A stretch of DNA of 64,000 bases from Paenibacillus foliorum (GCF_013141765.1 NZ_WHOD01000013.1:124001-188000); one strand, 5' to 3'. Counted from the stretch's first letter, positions 1-10,253 are shown. Notes: generated by a model from the letters alone, not told the origin. Numbers and translations are program-made.

Positions 1-1
1 T

Positions 2-820
2 GTAAGGGATGTAAGTGTAGGAGACCGTGTAGCCGTTAATCCTTCTACAGCAGTTACCTGCGGTAAGTGTGACTACTGCAGGCAGGGGTATTATATGTTT
101 TGCTCGATCCGTCGCGGCATGGGACATGGTGTGAACGGAGCCTTTACGAAGTATGCGGTAGTACGGGATGATCAGGTGTATAAGCTGCCTGATGACGTTT
201 CTCTGGAAGAAGCTGCGTTAGCCGAACCCCTTGCCTGCGCTGTACAGGCCGTGGAGGAGCTGACGGATATCCATCTTGGCGATACGGTCCTGCTCTCCGG
301 GCCGGGTCCCATAGGCACGCTTTGCCTGCTGCTGCTCGTTGCCAAAGGCTGCAAAGTGATCGTCGCCGGAACGACGCAGGATCGTCTGCGTCTGGATATG
401 GCGATGCAACTGGGGGCGGCGCTGACTGTTGACGTGCTGCAGGAGAACCTGCAGGAGGTCATTCAGCGCGAGACGGATGGTCGCGGAGTCGATGTTGCCA
501 TGGAATGCGCAGGAGTCGAAGCTTCCGTAGCGGCCTGCCTCCAGGCAGTGAAGCGGCGCGGACGATACGTCCAGGTCGGTATTTTGGGCAAGGAGATTCG
601 TTTGGCCTTTGATACCATTCTGTATAAACAGCTGCAAGTGGTTGGCTCATTGGCTCACTCGATGCAAACCTGGAGCCGAACGCTGCAGCTGCTGCGGCAG
701 CGCAGGCTGCCTCTGCTGCAAACGGTCACGCATACGATTCCGTTAAGTCAGTGGAGAGATGGCTTCGATATTTGTGAAATGAAGCGGGGCTTGAAGGTTC
801 TGCTGACTTATGATGAATAA
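2..820 (+). CDS. Zinc-dependent alcohol/polyol dehydrogenase, 5'-truncated by window edge
   Basis: The reading frame is open from base 2 and the true start lies upstream, so only about 272 C-terminal residues are seen. The first residues hold the structural-zinc segment of medium-chain dehydrogenases (GDRVAVNP, then three cysteines in CGKCDYC and a fourth in MFCS). A Rossmann-type nucleotide-binding loop follows (LLSGPGPIGTLCLLL). The family oxidises alcohols, polyols or threonine with NAD(P) in the cytoplasm. The L-threonine/sorbitol dehydrogenase branch fits best, but the substrate cannot be told from this part. A strong terminator follows. Confidence 0.9.
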   Translation, partial: VRDVSVGDRVAVNPSTAVTCGKCDYCRQGYYMFCSIRRGMGHGVNGAFTKYAVVRDDQVYKLPDDVSLEEAALAEPLACAVQAVEELTDIHLGDTVLLSGPGPIGTLCLLLLVAKGCKVIVAGTTQDRLRLDMAMQLGAALTVDVLQENLQEVIQRETDGRGVDVAMECAGVEASVAACLQAVKRRGRYVQVGILGKEIRLAFDTILYKQLQVVGSLAHSMQTWSRTLQLLRQRRLPLLQTVTHTIPLSQWRDGFDICEMKRGLKVLLTYDE

Positions 821-885
821 GAGTTATCTTATCCTAATTGAGGGCTTCTTCAATAAATTAGGTAGAAGTGGATGATTTTTCCAAA

Positions 886-919
886 ATATGATACCTTAAG
901 AGGGTATCATATTTTTTTT
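886..919 (+). terminator. Rho-independent terminator
   Basis: A 10-bp perfect stem (ATATGATACC / GGTATCATAT) with a 7-nt loop is followed by eight T residues. It closes the dehydrogenase transcript. Confidence 0.85.
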
Positions 920-939
920 GGTGGATAAGGAGATTTACA

Positions 940-1869
940 ATGATCAAGAAGAAAGTATACTCCGTACTATTGTCTGGGCTCATTAGTATTAGTCTGGTTC
1001 CACAGCTTGCTGTAGCAGCTCAGTCCTTGATAGAAATGACGGAAATGCAAATTATGAATATGGAAGATATACATGTAAAAAAATACGAAAAGTTTCTGAA
1101 GAGTCCGGATATGTATGCCGACGAAAGTGTTAGGGACGAGTGGCGCAATAAATCGTTGGCAGGGATTCAGGAAAAGAATGCTATCAGCTTGCTGAATTAC
1201 GATTTTAGAGCCGATATTTACAAGAAGCTCCTTCAATACGAGGAAGAGCATCCGAATGCCCATCCGAACGATGCGAATGAATTTTTTGTGGAATTGTGCG
1301 ATTGGTATAACTATGCTCACCTAAAGGCGCCGTCTGCTACTCCTGAGCCGATCCCGACTGAGCTGTTCTATCCATTAGAGGCTGGGAAAGTCAAGCTGGA
1401 TCCATACCTTACGAATCTTTATAATAGCAATCCGGTCAAAGGCTTTAAGGCGCTATTAGCACGTGAAGAAGCTATCAAATTTGCTGATCAATTATTTAAG
1501 CAAAATAGCGATAATGACCGCACGGATGCTTTTCGCAAAATGGCTTCTAGTGTATATACTTTGTACTATACCAATGACTATGCATGGGTACGATCTTGGG
1601 ATGCAACGCAGCAATCGGATGATAATAAATCCTTGCTGCAAAATGAACAGGAGAAGGCAATGGACTCTAATAATGCATTGGTAGGAAGATTAGCTGCATC
1701 CAATAATGATATAACTAGTAACAATACCCCAGGGGAAATCAAGATTCTCCTTCACAGAATTTACAACAGCGGGGATTTGATGAAGCTTTCCGAGAAAAGC
1801 GGTTATGCAGAAAAGTTTACTGGCAGGAATGCTGACTATACGAAAGTGAACGCAAGTCAGGCAGAATAG
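940..1869 (+). CDS. Predicted secreted protein of unknown function
   Basis: This 309-residue protein starts with a classical Sec signal peptide: MIKKK, a hydrophobic stretch, then a likely cleavage after AVAA near residue 27. No lipobox or cell-wall anchor is seen. The mature part is hydrophilic, rich in Asn, Asp, Glu, Lys and Tyr, and probably largely helical; it has one Cys, in LCDWYNYA. I do not recognise a domain. The start is supported by an AAGGAG site 8-9 bases upstream. It is flanked by terminators on both sides, so it is a single-gene unit. Confidence 0.8.
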   Translation: MIKKKVYSVLLSGLISISLVPQLAVAAQSLIEMTEMQIMNMEDIHVKKYEKFLKSPDMYADESVRDEWRNKSLAGIQEKNAISLLNYDFRADIYKKLLQYEEEHPNAHPNDANEFFVELCDWYNYAHLKAPSATPEPIPTELFYPLEAGKVKLDPYLTNLYNSNPVKGFKALLAREEAIKFADQLFKQNSDNDRTDAFRKMASSVYTLYYTNDYAWVRSWDATQQSDDNKSLLQNEQEKAMDSNNALVGRLAASNNDITSNNTPGEIKILLHRIYNSGDLMKLSEKSGYAEKFTGRNADYTKVNASQAE

Positions 1870-1985
1870 CGGCATATAGGGATGCATATCCGTTGAAATA
1901 CTACAGTTCCAACAGTATTCCTATTAGGTTACAGCATGCACGTGTTCACAGATTAAGTCGATAAGATAGTGTATTTCATAGTAAT

Positions 1986-2052
1986 GCTTCCTCCTCGAAG
2001 GGTTATTCAGGGCTTTGACCTGTAGTTGCCCAGCTTAGGAGGAGGCTTTTTT
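1986..2052 (+). terminator. Rho-independent terminator with a long loop
   Basis: GCTTCCTCCT pairs with AGGAGGAGGC (one G-T pair) across a loop of about 40 nt and is followed by TTTTTT. The 354-base gap 1870-2223 holds this hairpin and the leader of the next gene. I see no other gene in it. Confidence 0.65.
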
Positions 2053-2223
2053 GTATTCTTGCAGTCTTCATTTCATGTTAGTTGCTCGGATATCTTAAAT
2101 ATCTTACTTTTATGCAAGTATAAGTGTAAATAATACATGGTATTTACAGATGGATAGGGTAAAATGGATCAAATATAAACATATTAAATTTGATGTGGAT
2201 TCATGTGAAAGGGGCTTTCAGTT

Positions 2224-4599
2224 ATGTTCAGCAGGCAAGCTAATGAGGTAGATCATCTCAAAAATACTTTGTGGTATGAGGGACCTGCGGGAAAGTGGCA
2301 GGAGGCGCTGCCTATAGGTAATGGACGTCTCGGCGGGATGGTTTTTGGAACGGTTGCTCAAGAGAAAATTCAGCTTAACGAGGATTCGGTGTGGTACGGC
2401 GGTCCCAAAAAGGCCAATAATTCTGAGGCGCTTCACTATGTGCCGGAGATCCGACGTCTACTAGCCGAAGGAAAGCAGCAGGAAGCCGAGCATTTGAGCC
2501 GGATGGGATTGATGTCTGCACCTAAATATCTACATCCTTATCAGCCTCTAGGCGACTTGTTGATCTATATGCTGGGCCATGATCGTCAGCCCGAGGCCTA
2601 CCACCGGGAGCTTGATTTGGAGACAGCCGTAGCCAGTGTTACATATAAGCTGGATGGGTTTGATTATAAACGCGAATATTTCAGCAGTGCTGTTGATCAT
2701 ATACTAGTTGTTAGACTGACGACAAATAAACCGAGTGGTTTAACATTTGGCGCTCATCTCATGAGGCGACCTTTTGATGCGGGCACTAAGAAGCTGGCAG
2801 ATGATACGATCATGATGTTAGGCGAGTGCGGCACAGATGGAGTCAAGTTTCGGGCTGGGCTGAAGGCAGTTGTAGAAGGAGGTAGTGTACAAACAATCGG
2901 AGACTTTCTATCCGTTGAGAATGCTGATGCCGTTACATTGCTGCTTGCAGCCCAAACGACCTATCGTCATCAAGATCCGGAGAAGGTGTGTTTGGAGCAG
3001 CTGACATCTGCAGCACAGAAGTCATACGAGCAGCTTAAGCAAGCGCACGTAGCTGATTACTCGGCTATGTTCGGCAGAGTCCAATTGGAGCTGGCGGGAG
3101 CTTTAGATTCGAAGTCAATCGCTGATGCACCATCCGATTCTATGGAAGCTAACTTACTAGTATCTCAACAGCCTCATAAGCTTCCGACGGATGCCCGTCT
3201 TAAACGTCTCCAAGATGGTGGGGATGATCTCGGTCTGGTCCAGCTGTACTTTAATTACGGCAGATACTTGCTAATGTCATGCTCACGCCCGGGAAGCCTT
3301 GCGGCGAATTTGCAGGGTATATGGAATGACAGCTACACGCCTCCTTGGGAGTCCAAATATACAATTAATATCAATACGGAGATGAATTATTGGCCTGCAG
3401 AGCTATGTAATTTAACTGAATGCCATGAGCCTTTATTCGAGCTAATAGAGCGCATGCTTCCGAACGGCAGGTTGACGGCACAGGAAGTATATGGCTGCAA
3501 CGGCTTTGTCGCTCATCATAATACGAATCTCTGGGGCGATACACATGTCGAAGGTATTCTCGTATCCGCATCGATATGGCCTATGGGAGCTGCGTGGTTG
3601 TCTCTTCATTTGTGGGAGCATTACCGCTTCGGCCTAGATCAGCAGTTCTTATCCGAACGTGCCTACCCGATTATGAAAGAGGCAGCCAGATTTCTGCTGG
3701 AATATATGGTAGAAGATGAGAAGGGGCGCTTGATTACTGGACCGTCCATGTCTCCTGAAAATAAATTTATACTGCCTAATGGGGTTGCTGGGAACGTATG
3801 CATGGGTCCGGCTATGGATCTGCAAATTGTACGAACTTTGTTTAATGCTTGTTTCGAAGCAACGCAAATATTAAGCTGTGACCCGTCATTTGGCGATGAG
3901 CTGAACCATGCGTTGGAACGTATTCCAGGCATCGAAACCGGTAAACATGGTCAAGTGATGGAATGGTTGGAGGATTACGAGGAATACGATCCGGGCCATC
4001 GCCATATTTCCCAGCTGTTTGCGCTGCATCCGGGAGAGCTGATCGATGTGCACCGTACACCAGAGTTGGCGCAAGCGGCTAAACGCACGCTTGAACGACG
4101 TCTTTCCCACGGAGGCGGGCATACAGGCTGGAGCAGGGCTTGGATCATTAATTTCTGGGCAAGATTAGCCGAGGGCAACCTTGCTTATGAGAATGTGCGT
4201 CAGCTGCTGATTAAATCAACTTACCCGAATCTACTGGACGCCCATCCGCCATTCCAAATCGATGGCAATCTTGGAGGAGCGGCGGGCATCGCGGAAATGC
4301 TGCTGCAGTCGCACGGTGGTGTTATTGCTCTGCTTCCTGCACTTCCTGATGCTTGGCAGGATGGAAGCCTCAAAGGACTTCGAGCCAGAGGAGGATTCGA
4401 AATTGATCTTGAATGGCGCAATGGCTCCTTGAAGCAAGCGTTTATTCGAGCCTCTAATGTTGGGAAATGCCGTATCTATGCTGAAACTGAGCTTGCAGTT
4501 AGCTTAGGGGATGAGAAGGTAAGCACGATATTTGATGGAACTGTTCTCGAATTTAATGTGAAAAATGGCGAAACCTACAACCTGATTCCTCTCCATTAA
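2224..4599 (+). CDS. GH95 family alpha-L-fucosidase
   Basis: This 791-residue glycoside hydrolase has the GH95 N-terminal signature ([20 protein letters not shown], then [10 protein letters not shown]). In the barrel it has [12 protein letters not shown] (candidate catalytic Asn 382/384), SPENKF (Glu 512) and QIDGNLGG (Asp 680). These match the Asn/Glu/Asp set of 1,2-alpha-L-fucosidases, which release terminal L-fucose (some members take L-galactose) with inversion. There is no signal peptide, so it likely acts in the cytoplasm on imported oligosaccharides. The ATG follows GAAAGGGG. It is a single gene with no transporter next to it; a possible fucose-acid route lies at 32.7-39.3 kb. Confidence 0.9.
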   Translation: MFSRQANEVDHLKNTLWYEGPAGKWQEALPIGNGRLGGMVFGTVAQEKIQLNEDSVWYGGPKKANNSEALHYVPEIRRLLAEGKQQEAEHLSRMGLMSAPKYLHPYQPLGDLLIYMLGHDRQPEAYHRELDLETAVASVTYKLDGFDYKREYFSSAVDHILVVRLTTNKPSGLTFGAHLMRRPFDAGTKKLADDTIMMLGECGTDGVKFRAGLKAVVEGGSVQTIGDFLSVENADAVTLLLAAQTTYRHQDPEKVCLEQLTSAAQKSYEQLKQAHVADYSAMFGRVQLELAGALDSKSIADAPSDSMEANLLVSQQPHKLPTDARLKRLQDGGDDLGLVQLYFNYGRYLLMSCSRPGSLAANLQGIWNDSYTPPWESKYTININTEMNYWPAELCNLTECHEPLFELIERMLPNGRLTAQEVYGCNGFVAHHNTNLWGDTHVEGILVSASIWPMGAAWLSLHLWEHYRFGLDQQFLSERAYPIMKEAARFLLEYMVEDEKGRLITGPSMSPENKFILPNGVAGNVCMGPAMDLQIVRTLFNACFEATQILSCDPSFGDELNHALERIPGIETGKHGQVMEWLEDYEEYDPGHRHISQLFALHPGELIDVHRTPELAQAAKRTLERRLSHGGGHTGWSRAWIINFWARLAEGNLAYENVRQLLIKSTYPNLLDAHPPFQIDGNLGGAAGIAEMLLQSHGGVIALLPALPDAWQDGSLKGLRARGGFEIDLEWRNGSLKQAFIRASNVGKCRIYAETELAVSLGDEKVSTIFDGTVLEFNVKNGETYNLIPLH

Positions 4600-4632
4600 G
4601 CAAATGGTAAGATATAATTAGAGCTTTAGCAG

Positions 4633-4680
4633 AACCCTGTCGAACAGCCTTTTTGGACCTCGACAGGGTTGTTTTATTTT
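4633..4680 (+). terminator. Rho-independent terminator
   Basis: A perfect 10-bp stem, AACCCTGTCG / CGACAGGGTT, with an 18-nt loop is followed by a T-rich tail. It ends the fucosidase transcript. Confidence 0.85.
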
Positions 4681-4760
4681 GTTATATTTTACTTATATTT
4701 CTAATAATTTGCGCATCATGATCTAAACTGGAGGACGAAAAAAACCTTGGGGGTGGATGT

Positions 4761-5777
4761 ATGGCGCAGATCAAAATCGGAGTTTCTATTAAGAAGGATA
4801 TTTATAATAGGGTAGGCAATCTGTTGGTTCCGGCGAATACGAAGCTAAAGGAAGAAGACATCAATAAGCTGGTTAACCATCGGGTTGATCTTAGAGAGAT
4901 TGAGTTTTGGATACAGAAAGATCACGAAGCTGTATCTGATCCAGTTAACCAACTTATCGAGGATGCTTCCATCCAAGTGAAGGAAATTTTCGACGCAATT
5001 CGTTATGGACATAGTATCCCTTTAATGCAGATTAAGAAATCGCTGGTACCTGGAATCCGGAAGGCTGCAGAGTCAGCTAATTTGTTTCGTTTGCTTAGTG
5101 GGCTGCGGTCCAAGGATGATTATACCTATAAGCACAATATCGGGGTAGGTGTGCTGGCTACCATCATAGGGAAATGGATGAACCTGGATGAGAACGAATT
5201 ATCTATGCTGATATTGGGTGCAACGCTTCATGATGTCGGTAAAATGAAAGTTTCGAATGAGATTTTACATAAGCCTGGAAAGCTGACCGATACGGAGTAT
5301 CAGTTAATGAAAAGGCATACAATCGATGGCTATAAGCTGCTTAAAAGCACGGAAGGCACTCCTCATCGAGTGGCTTTGATTGCGCTGCAGCATCATGAAC
5401 GTGAGGATGGGAGTGGATATCCTTTTGGATTGAAAGGGGACAGGCTCGATGATCTCACGCAAATTGTCAGCATAGCCGATGTATTCCACGCAATGACCAC
5501 ACAAAGATCGTATCACGCAGCTTCTTCATTTTTTTCAGTCATCAAACAGATGCATTCGGATGTGCTTGGCAAGTTTAATGCCAAAATTTTCTTCGTATTT
5601 ATGAACAGAATGATGGAATCGATGGTTGGAAATGAAGCACTGCTGACGGATGGAAGAAGAGGTACGATTGTTATGGCGAACCGCTTCGATCCAATCAGAC
5701 CTTTGATGAAAGTAGACAGCTATTTCATTGATTTAAGCAAAGAACACTCTGTTAATCTGCAAGAAATATTAGGATAA
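4761..5777 (+). CDS. HD-GYP domain cyclic-di-GMP phosphodiesterase
   Basis: This 338-residue cytoplasmic protein has an N-terminal region of about 100 residues with no recognised domain and then an HD-GYP domain. The metal-binding HD pair is in LHDVGKMKV (His156-Asp157). The HHE and GYP motifs are in HHEREDGSGYPFGLKG (about residues 211-221). These domains hydrolyse cyclic di-GMP to pGpG or GMP. All signature residues are present, so activity is likely. No receiver domain is seen. The start is preceded by GGGGGTGG. It sits near a GGDEF-EAL gene and a PilZ-like gene in the same window. Confidence 0.92.
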   Translation: MAQIKIGVSIKKDIYNRVGNLLVPANTKLKEEDINKLVNHRVDLREIEFWIQKDHEAVSDPVNQLIEDASIQVKEIFDAIRYGHSIPLMQIKKSLVPGIRKAAESANLFRLLSGLRSKDDYTYKHNIGVGVLATIIGKWMNLDENELSMLILGATLHDVGKMKVSNEILHKPGKLTDTEYQLMKRHTIDGYKLLKSTEGTPHRVALIALQHHEREDGSGYPFGLKGDRLDDLTQIVSIADVFHAMTTQRSYHAASSFFSVIKQMHSDVLGKFNAKIFFVFMNRMMESMVGNEALLTDGRRGTIVMANRFDPIRPLMKVDSYFIDLSKEHSVNLQEILG

Positions 5778-5894
5778 TGTTCGAAGGGCAGCAATTTCAC
5801 TAAATATGCTGCGAAGTACTCAAGTTTGCAGGAATTTTGGCAAATTGTGTCGAATAGGGATATAAGCATCAGAGAACCTGAAAGGGGATAATAT

Positions 5895-6197
5895 ATGAAA
5901 TATTCCATTTGCCAGTTCGTCAAAATTGTTGATATGAATGACGAGATTATCTCGGAGGTTCTGTTTCAACACGGTGAGCATGAGCTATCTGCTATAGCAG
6001 TAGGCTCGTCTGTTATTACATATCAATTGGGACTGCAGCAGTTTGAGGTTGTACAAGACAAAAGAGCGGGTAAGCAGCAGCGGAGTAAAATTGTTGATAT
6101 TGAAATCGATTTGTTGGTTAAGCCTGCAACTACGCGAGCCTATCTGGAACCTATCGTATTGATTATCGGCCAGCATGATGTCGGCGAAATAGTATAA
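5895..6197 (+). CDS. Hypothetical protein, 100 aa
   Basis: A short, mostly beta-type cytoplasmic protein with one cysteine (residue 6), no signal peptide and no transmembrane segment. I do not recognise the family. A good ribosome binding site (GAAAGGGG) and a following terminator support it as a real gene. It follows the HD-GYP gene after 117 bases, so read-through is possible. Confidence 0.6.
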   Translation: MKYSICQFVKIVDMNDEIISEVLFQHGEHELSAIAVGSSVITYQLGLQQFEVVQDKRAGKQQRSKIVDIEIDLLVKPATTRAYLEPIVLIIGQHDVGEIV

Positions 6198-6257
6198 CTG
6201 AGAGATCTAAAGAGAAATTAGGAACAACCTCTATAAGTATTCTACATAATAAGTTCC

Positions 6258-6286
6258 GGTTGTACGCTTAGCGTGCAGCCTTTTTT
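6258..6286 (+). terminator. Rho-independent terminator
   Basis: GGTTGTACGC / GCGTGCAGCC with a 3-nt loop (TTA) and two G-T or mismatched positions, then TTTTTT. Confidence 0.75.
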
Positions 6287-6413
6287 CTGTGGATTATCTA
6301 TTTAGGGTAATATCTTAGGTGTCTTGGGCGCTAAATTGGCATACTTCAACAAAATCATTTATGATAAAAGTCAATGACTACAACCTTGAACCATGAACCG
6401 GAGGTGAATAAAA

Positions 6414-6794
6414 ATGAATGCGAGATTTGTGATAATAGGCAGCATTTGCGCTTTTTTATCGGTTGCTTTTGGTGCTTTTGGGGCTCATATGTTAAAGGAT
6501 GTATTGACGCCGGATAGTCTGTCTGTTTTTCAGACAGGTGTACAGTATCAAATGATGCACTCTTTAGGCCTGCTTGCTCTTGGTATTGCAGCCGGTTTTA
6601 TGCCGGGCAGCAAGCATCTCATCAGAGCGGGCTGGTTCTTGCTGGCGGGTATGGTGCTATTTTCAGGCAGTCTGTATGTACTAAGTCTTACAGGCATTAA
6701 AATGCTCGGAATCATCACGCCTTTTGGAGGGGTAGCCTTTCTAATCGGTTGGATTTTGGTAGCTTTAGCCGCATTTCGACATAAACAAAAATAA
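6414..6794 (+). CDS. DUF423 small integral membrane protein (YwdK/YgdD family)
   Basis: This 126-residue protein has four hydrophobic segments. It starts with the typical DUF423 pattern (IGSICAFLSVAFGAFGAHML) and has the family's FQTGVQYQMMHSLGLLALG and later ITPFGGVAFLIGW segments. Members are widespread inner or plasma membrane proteins of unknown function. The length is normal. The start follows CCGGAGGTG. It is monocistronic, with terminators on both sides. Confidence 0.92.
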   Translation: MNARFVIIGSICAFLSVAFGAFGAHMLKDVLTPDSLSVFQTGVQYQMMHSLGLLALGIAAGFMPGSKHLIRAGWFLLAGMVLFSGSLYVLSLTGIKMLGIITPFGGVAFLIGWILVALAAFRHKQK

Positions 6795-6798
6795 TGAA

Positions 6799-6830
6799 AA
6801 TTCGGCTGACTTTTGCAGCCGAATTTTTTT
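6799..6830 (+). terminator. Rho-independent terminator
   Basis: AATTCGGCTG / CAGCCGAATT with a 7-nt loop and a run of T residues, just after the DUF423 stop codon. Confidence 0.88.
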
Positions 6831-6976
6831 CTTGGTAGAGAAAGTATAAGAAATAAGAGAGGGGGGTTATTAGAACTAGGTTAATTTTTATCCGTACTTG
6901 CAGGAATTAGGACTATAGATGTAGAATTTGGTAGTTGATTTCTTTGTCGAAGCATGTCTATTGAGGGGAGCTCAAG

Positions 6977-8911
6977 ATGAGAAAAACGGCTGGAACCAGA
7001 ACAGTGCCGAGTAAGCTGTATGTGCCATTCTTAGTGTATTTTTCGATTTTGATTTGGATGGCATGGCGGGTTCAACATCCATTGGCATGGGGCTTTTGTA
7101 TTATTACCTTTTTCATTCTGGCCGGTTTTATTTATCGAAATCCATGGGTTAGAATCAATCCTGTGAGTAATGCTTCTGAGCCTGCTTCTATAGAGAACCA
7201 GAAGGCTTTGGAAGGAAGCTTAACGGATAGCGAGCCTTTATTTGAATCTTTATTCAGGCATAATCCTAATGTCGTTTGTATAATTGATGGATATGGCATG
7301 ATTACGAAAGTTAACGGAAATATAGAACGGATTATTGGTTATAACAAACGTGAATTGGAGAACAGTCATTTCTATGTTTTGCTATGCAAAGAATGCGTCA
7401 GCAATACTCTTGAGAGGCTGAGTGATGCACGCAAAGGAGACCCGCAGTCATTCAGGACAATGCTTCAGCATAAGGAAGGGTACCGTGTCGATCTTGATAT
7501 TACCGCGGCTCCTATCCAAGATGGCGCAGAAGTGAATGGGGTCATAGTCATAGGCCAAGATATTACGGAAAGGAAGCGGACCGAAGAGCAAATACGTCAT
7601 ATGGCTTATTATGATGATATGACAGGGCTGCCAAATCGCAGATTGTTTATGAATCGTTTAAACGAATCGATCACTAAAGCAATCTCAAATAATCAGCTTG
7701 TAGCTGTATTTTATTTAGACATTGATCGATTTAAAATTATTAACGAGAGCTTCGGACATGATTACGGCGATATGCTGCTTTTACAATTGGGCGAACGCTT
7801 TACCCGGTGTATTTCGGAAAACGACTTTTTAGCTCGTACAGAAGGTGACGAGTTCGCACTGTTTTTCTCCGGCCTGGCTCATCCTAATCAGGTTATTGAT
7901 CTGGCAAAAGCCATTCGTCAGGTTCTCGAAGAACCATTCAGCTTTGAGCAGTACCAGCTGCATATTACGGCAAGCATTGGTGTGGCCATTCTGTCCCAAG
8001 AAGAAGAGGATGCCGCCTCTCTAACCAAATGTGCCGACATCGCATTATCCTTAGCCAAAGAAAAAGGGAAAAATAACTATCAGGTGTTTAACACAGAGAT
8101 GAAGACGATCTCATTAAAACGTTTAACGATGGAAAATGAGCTGCGGAAAGCAATTTTGCAAAATGAGCTGATTCTTCATTATCAGCCGCAAATGGATATA
8201 ATCAGCGGTAATATTGTTGGATTTGAGGCGCTTATCCGTTGGAGTCATCCCGAGAAAGGGATGATTTCTCCGATGGATTTTATACCCTTTGCCGAGGAAA
8301 GCGGCTTAATCGTTCCGATCGGCGAATGGGTGCTGCAGGAGGCTTGCCGGCAAAATAAACTTTGGCAAGAGCAGGGATACCCGCATATGACGGTTTCGGT
8401 CAACATTTCTACCCGCCAGTTTTTGCAGCCTAATTTATGCGCTCAGGTAGCTGATGTGCTGAAGTCAACGGGACTGGATTCATCCTATTTGGAATTGGAA
8501 ATTACGGAGAGCAGCACGATGGATGTCGATTATGCCATTGGTGTCCTGCTTGAATTGAAGGAGCTTGGAATCAAAATCAGCATTGATGATTTCGGCACCG
8601 GCTACAGCTCACTTTCATACTTGAAACGTTTCCCAATAGATAAGCTGAAGATCGACCAGTCATTTGTTCGCGATATCATGACAGATCCGAATGATGCGGC
8701 TATTGTTGCTTCTATAATTGCAATGACCAGACATATGAATTTAAAGGTCATTGCTGAAGGAGTGGAAACAGAGGAACAGCTCGGATTTCTTCATCTGAAC
8801 AATTGTAACGAAATCCAGGGCTATTTCTTTAGTAGACCTCTGCCTGCTGAACAATTAGAGATGATGCTTCAACACCATCAACAAGCTGCCCCTACACAGC
8901 AAGGGGACTAA
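6977..8911 (+). CDS. PAS-GGDEF-EAL membrane protein, cyclic-di-GMP phosphodiesterase
   Basis: This 644-residue protein has two N-terminal transmembrane segments (about residues 13-55), a PAS domain (about 85-200), GGDEF (about 205-365) and EAL (about 385-630). The diguanylate cyclase signature reads EGDEF (residues 289-293), so the first Gly is Glu. The EAL domain keeps EALIRW (Glu417), VSVNIS, ELEITES, IDDFGTGYSS and EGVET, so the phosphodiesterase should be active. The GGDEF part may be regulatory. The start follows GAGGGGAGC. A bidirectional terminator separates it from the next, convergent gene. Confidence 0.93.
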   Translation: MRKTAGTRTVPSKLYVPFLVYFSILIWMAWRVQHPLAWGFCIITFFILAGFIYRNPWVRINPVSNASEPASIENQKALEGSLTDSEPLFESLFRHNPNVVCIIDGYGMITKVNGNIERIIGYNKRELENSHFYVLLCKECVSNTLERLSDARKGDPQSFRTMLQHKEGYRVDLDITAAPIQDGAEVNGVIVIGQDITERKRTEEQIRHMAYYDDMTGLPNRRLFMNRLNESITKAISNNQLVAVFYLDIDRFKIINESFGHDYGDMLLLQLGERFTRCISENDFLARTEGDEFALFFSGLAHPNQVIDLAKAIRQVLEEPFSFEQYQLHITASIGVAILSQEEEDAASLTKCADIALSLAKEKGKNNYQVFNTEMKTISLKRLTMENELRKAILQNELILHYQPQMDIISGNIVGFEALIRWSHPEKGMISPMDFIPFAEESGLIVPIGEWVLQEACRQNKLWQEQGYPHMTVSVNISTRQFLQPNLCAQVADVLKSTGLDSSYLELEITESSTMDVDYAIGVLLELKELGIKISIDDFGTGYSSLSYLKRFPIDKLKIDQSFVRDIMTDPNDAAIVASIIAMTRHMNLKVIAEGVETEEQLGFLHLNNCNEIQGYFFSRPLPAEQLEMMLQHHQQAAPTQQGD

Positions 8912-8993
8912 ACTGCCTATTTGCATTCGTTTGGACGAGGTGCGGAAGGAGTACTACCACGAATACATAGATATACGTAGAAGAACCGAATAC

Positions 8994-9053
8994 AAAAAGC
9001 GATCGGATTCCATGAGGGAGCGTGTACTCCTTATGTAATCCGATCGCTTTTTT
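8994..9053. terminator. Bidirectional terminator between convergent genes
   Basis: A 16-bp perfect stem (AAAAAGCGATCGGATT and its complement) carries A-tracts on one side and T-tracts on the other. It can end both the rightward GGDEF-EAL transcript and the leftward gene at 9085-9552. Confidence 0.85.
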
Positions 9054-9084
9054 CTTGAATTTCGTGGATGTTATGTACTGGAAG

Positions 9085-9552
9085 TCAGGAGGTAACGGCA
9101 AAGTCTTCAATTTCATTGATTTTAAATAAGTAAACCTGTTTCTCGTCAACGTGGTAGACGGAAACATTATCAGTGGATAGATCGATATTGAGAATTCGAC
9201 AGGGCATGTTTAGCTTAATACCCTTCCCCTTGATAATGGTCAAACGGATCAATGTATTATTGAGCTTGAAATGTTGGAATTGCTTCCAGATTTCCATGTT
9301 AGATTTTGCATCCTGTCTGGGCGCTAGTGCAGGAGTTTCTTCGGGTGATGTCTTCTTTTTGCTAATAGTTTCTCTCAATGCTATCTCTATGGTTTTCCCT
9401 AACAGAATCCCTTCCTTGATCAGATAATCTTGAATATCAGTTGAGTTTAGCATGTGAAGGAGCTTTTCAAGAGCACGCCCATTGCTGTCTTCTTCGATTA
9501 GGATATCTACGTTGAATAAAAACTTGCGCTTATCGCTTTGTCCCGTATTCAT
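9085..9552 (-). CDS. Hypothetical protein, 155 aa
   Basis: The start at 9552 is chosen because GGAGGCGCC lies directly before this ATG; the reading frame is open further upstream but without such a site. The N-terminal half is predicted helical (FLFNVDILIEEDSNGRALEK onward). A Lys/Pro-rich linker follows, then a beta-rich C-terminal part of about 60 residues with one Cys (NMPCRILNID). There is no signal peptide or membrane segment. I do not recognise the family. Confidence 0.65.
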   Translation of the reverse strand: MNTGQSDKRKFLFNVDILIEEDSNGRALEKLLHMLNSTDIQDYLIKEGILLGKTIEIALRETISKKKTSPEETPALAPRQDAKSNMEIWKQFQHFKLNNTLIRLTIIKGKGIKLNMPCRILNIDLSTDNVSVYHVDEKQVYLFKINEIEDFAVTS

Positions 9553-9924
9553 GGCGCCTCCTTCTTTTGACCTACTCCTTACTATATCATTTCTCCTAGG
9601 AAAAATGTAGCGCGTCCTGCAAGTATTTCCTGAATCATTAAAAAACCGTGACCCCATTGGATGAAGCACTCGATTATAAGTATTCGCATAAATGGTGAAT
9701 TTTAGCAGGGTTGTTATTCAAATTATCATTATTACCACCAAAATATTCTTGAACTCTCAACCAAAAATATAAAAGCAAGCGGCTTCCAGCCTTTGGAGTT
9801 ACTGTTGGGATTGGTTGAATTGTGGTACAATTAAAAGAAATAGAATTAACTTTTTTATCTAACCATATTGAATAAAGCACGTATATTAAGTATTACGATT
9901 TATTGAATAAGGAAGGTGAGTTAG
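9553..9924. other. Intergenic region without a clear gene
   Basis: This 372-base AT-rich stretch holds the divergent control regions of the leftward hypothetical gene and the rightward Pmp3-like gene. A TACAAT hexamer near 9831 could be the -10 of the latter, but no well-spaced -35 is evident. Short frames here lack ribosome binding sites and are not called. Confidence 0.5.
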
Positions 9925-10113
9925 ATGTATCTACTAGCTATCTTGTTGCCTCCTGTGGCAGTGCTGTTTTGTGGAAAGCCATTTCAAGCCTTATTAAATT
10001 TTATTTTAACGTGCTTTTTTTGGATTCCTGGAGTTATACATGCAATAATGGTTGTGAATGAAGCAAAGAGCAATAAACGAATGGAAAAGCTAGCAAGAAC
10101 CATGAGACATTAA
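9925..10113 (+). CDS. Pmp3/YqaE family (UPF0057) small membrane protein
   Basis: This 62-residue protein consists of two transmembrane helices with the family core: YLLAILLPPVAVLFCGKP, then NFILTCFFWIPGVIHAIMVV. Members are stress-linked plasma membrane proteolipids that affect membrane potential; their exact role in bacteria is unclear. GGAAGGTGAG precedes the ATG. A terminator overlaps the stop codon. Confidence 0.92.
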   Translation: MYLLAILLPPVAVLFCGKPFQALLNFILTCFFWIPGVIHAIMVVNEAKSNKRMEKLARTMRH

Positions 10114-10135
10114 CCTCCAGCGATGGAGGTTTTTT
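10113..10135 (+). terminator. Rho-independent terminator
   Basis: A short stem, ACCTCCA / TGGAGGT, with a 4-nt loop and TTTTT, starting in the stop codon of the Pmp3-like gene. Confidence 0.75.
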
Positions 10136-10253
10136 CATGTCTTGCCCATTCCTCAAGCCTCTGAAAATCAATCGAACCATCTTCTGCGAGGCATGTGATT
10201 AATTCCCCCCTTTTTTAAACCATTGGATTCACGTATCTGAGCTCAGGCTCATA

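Noticed and set aside
9674..9880. Minus-strand frame of 68 codons
   Set aside because: No ribosome binding site, and it covers the control region of the Pmp3-like gene. Composition is not protein-like.
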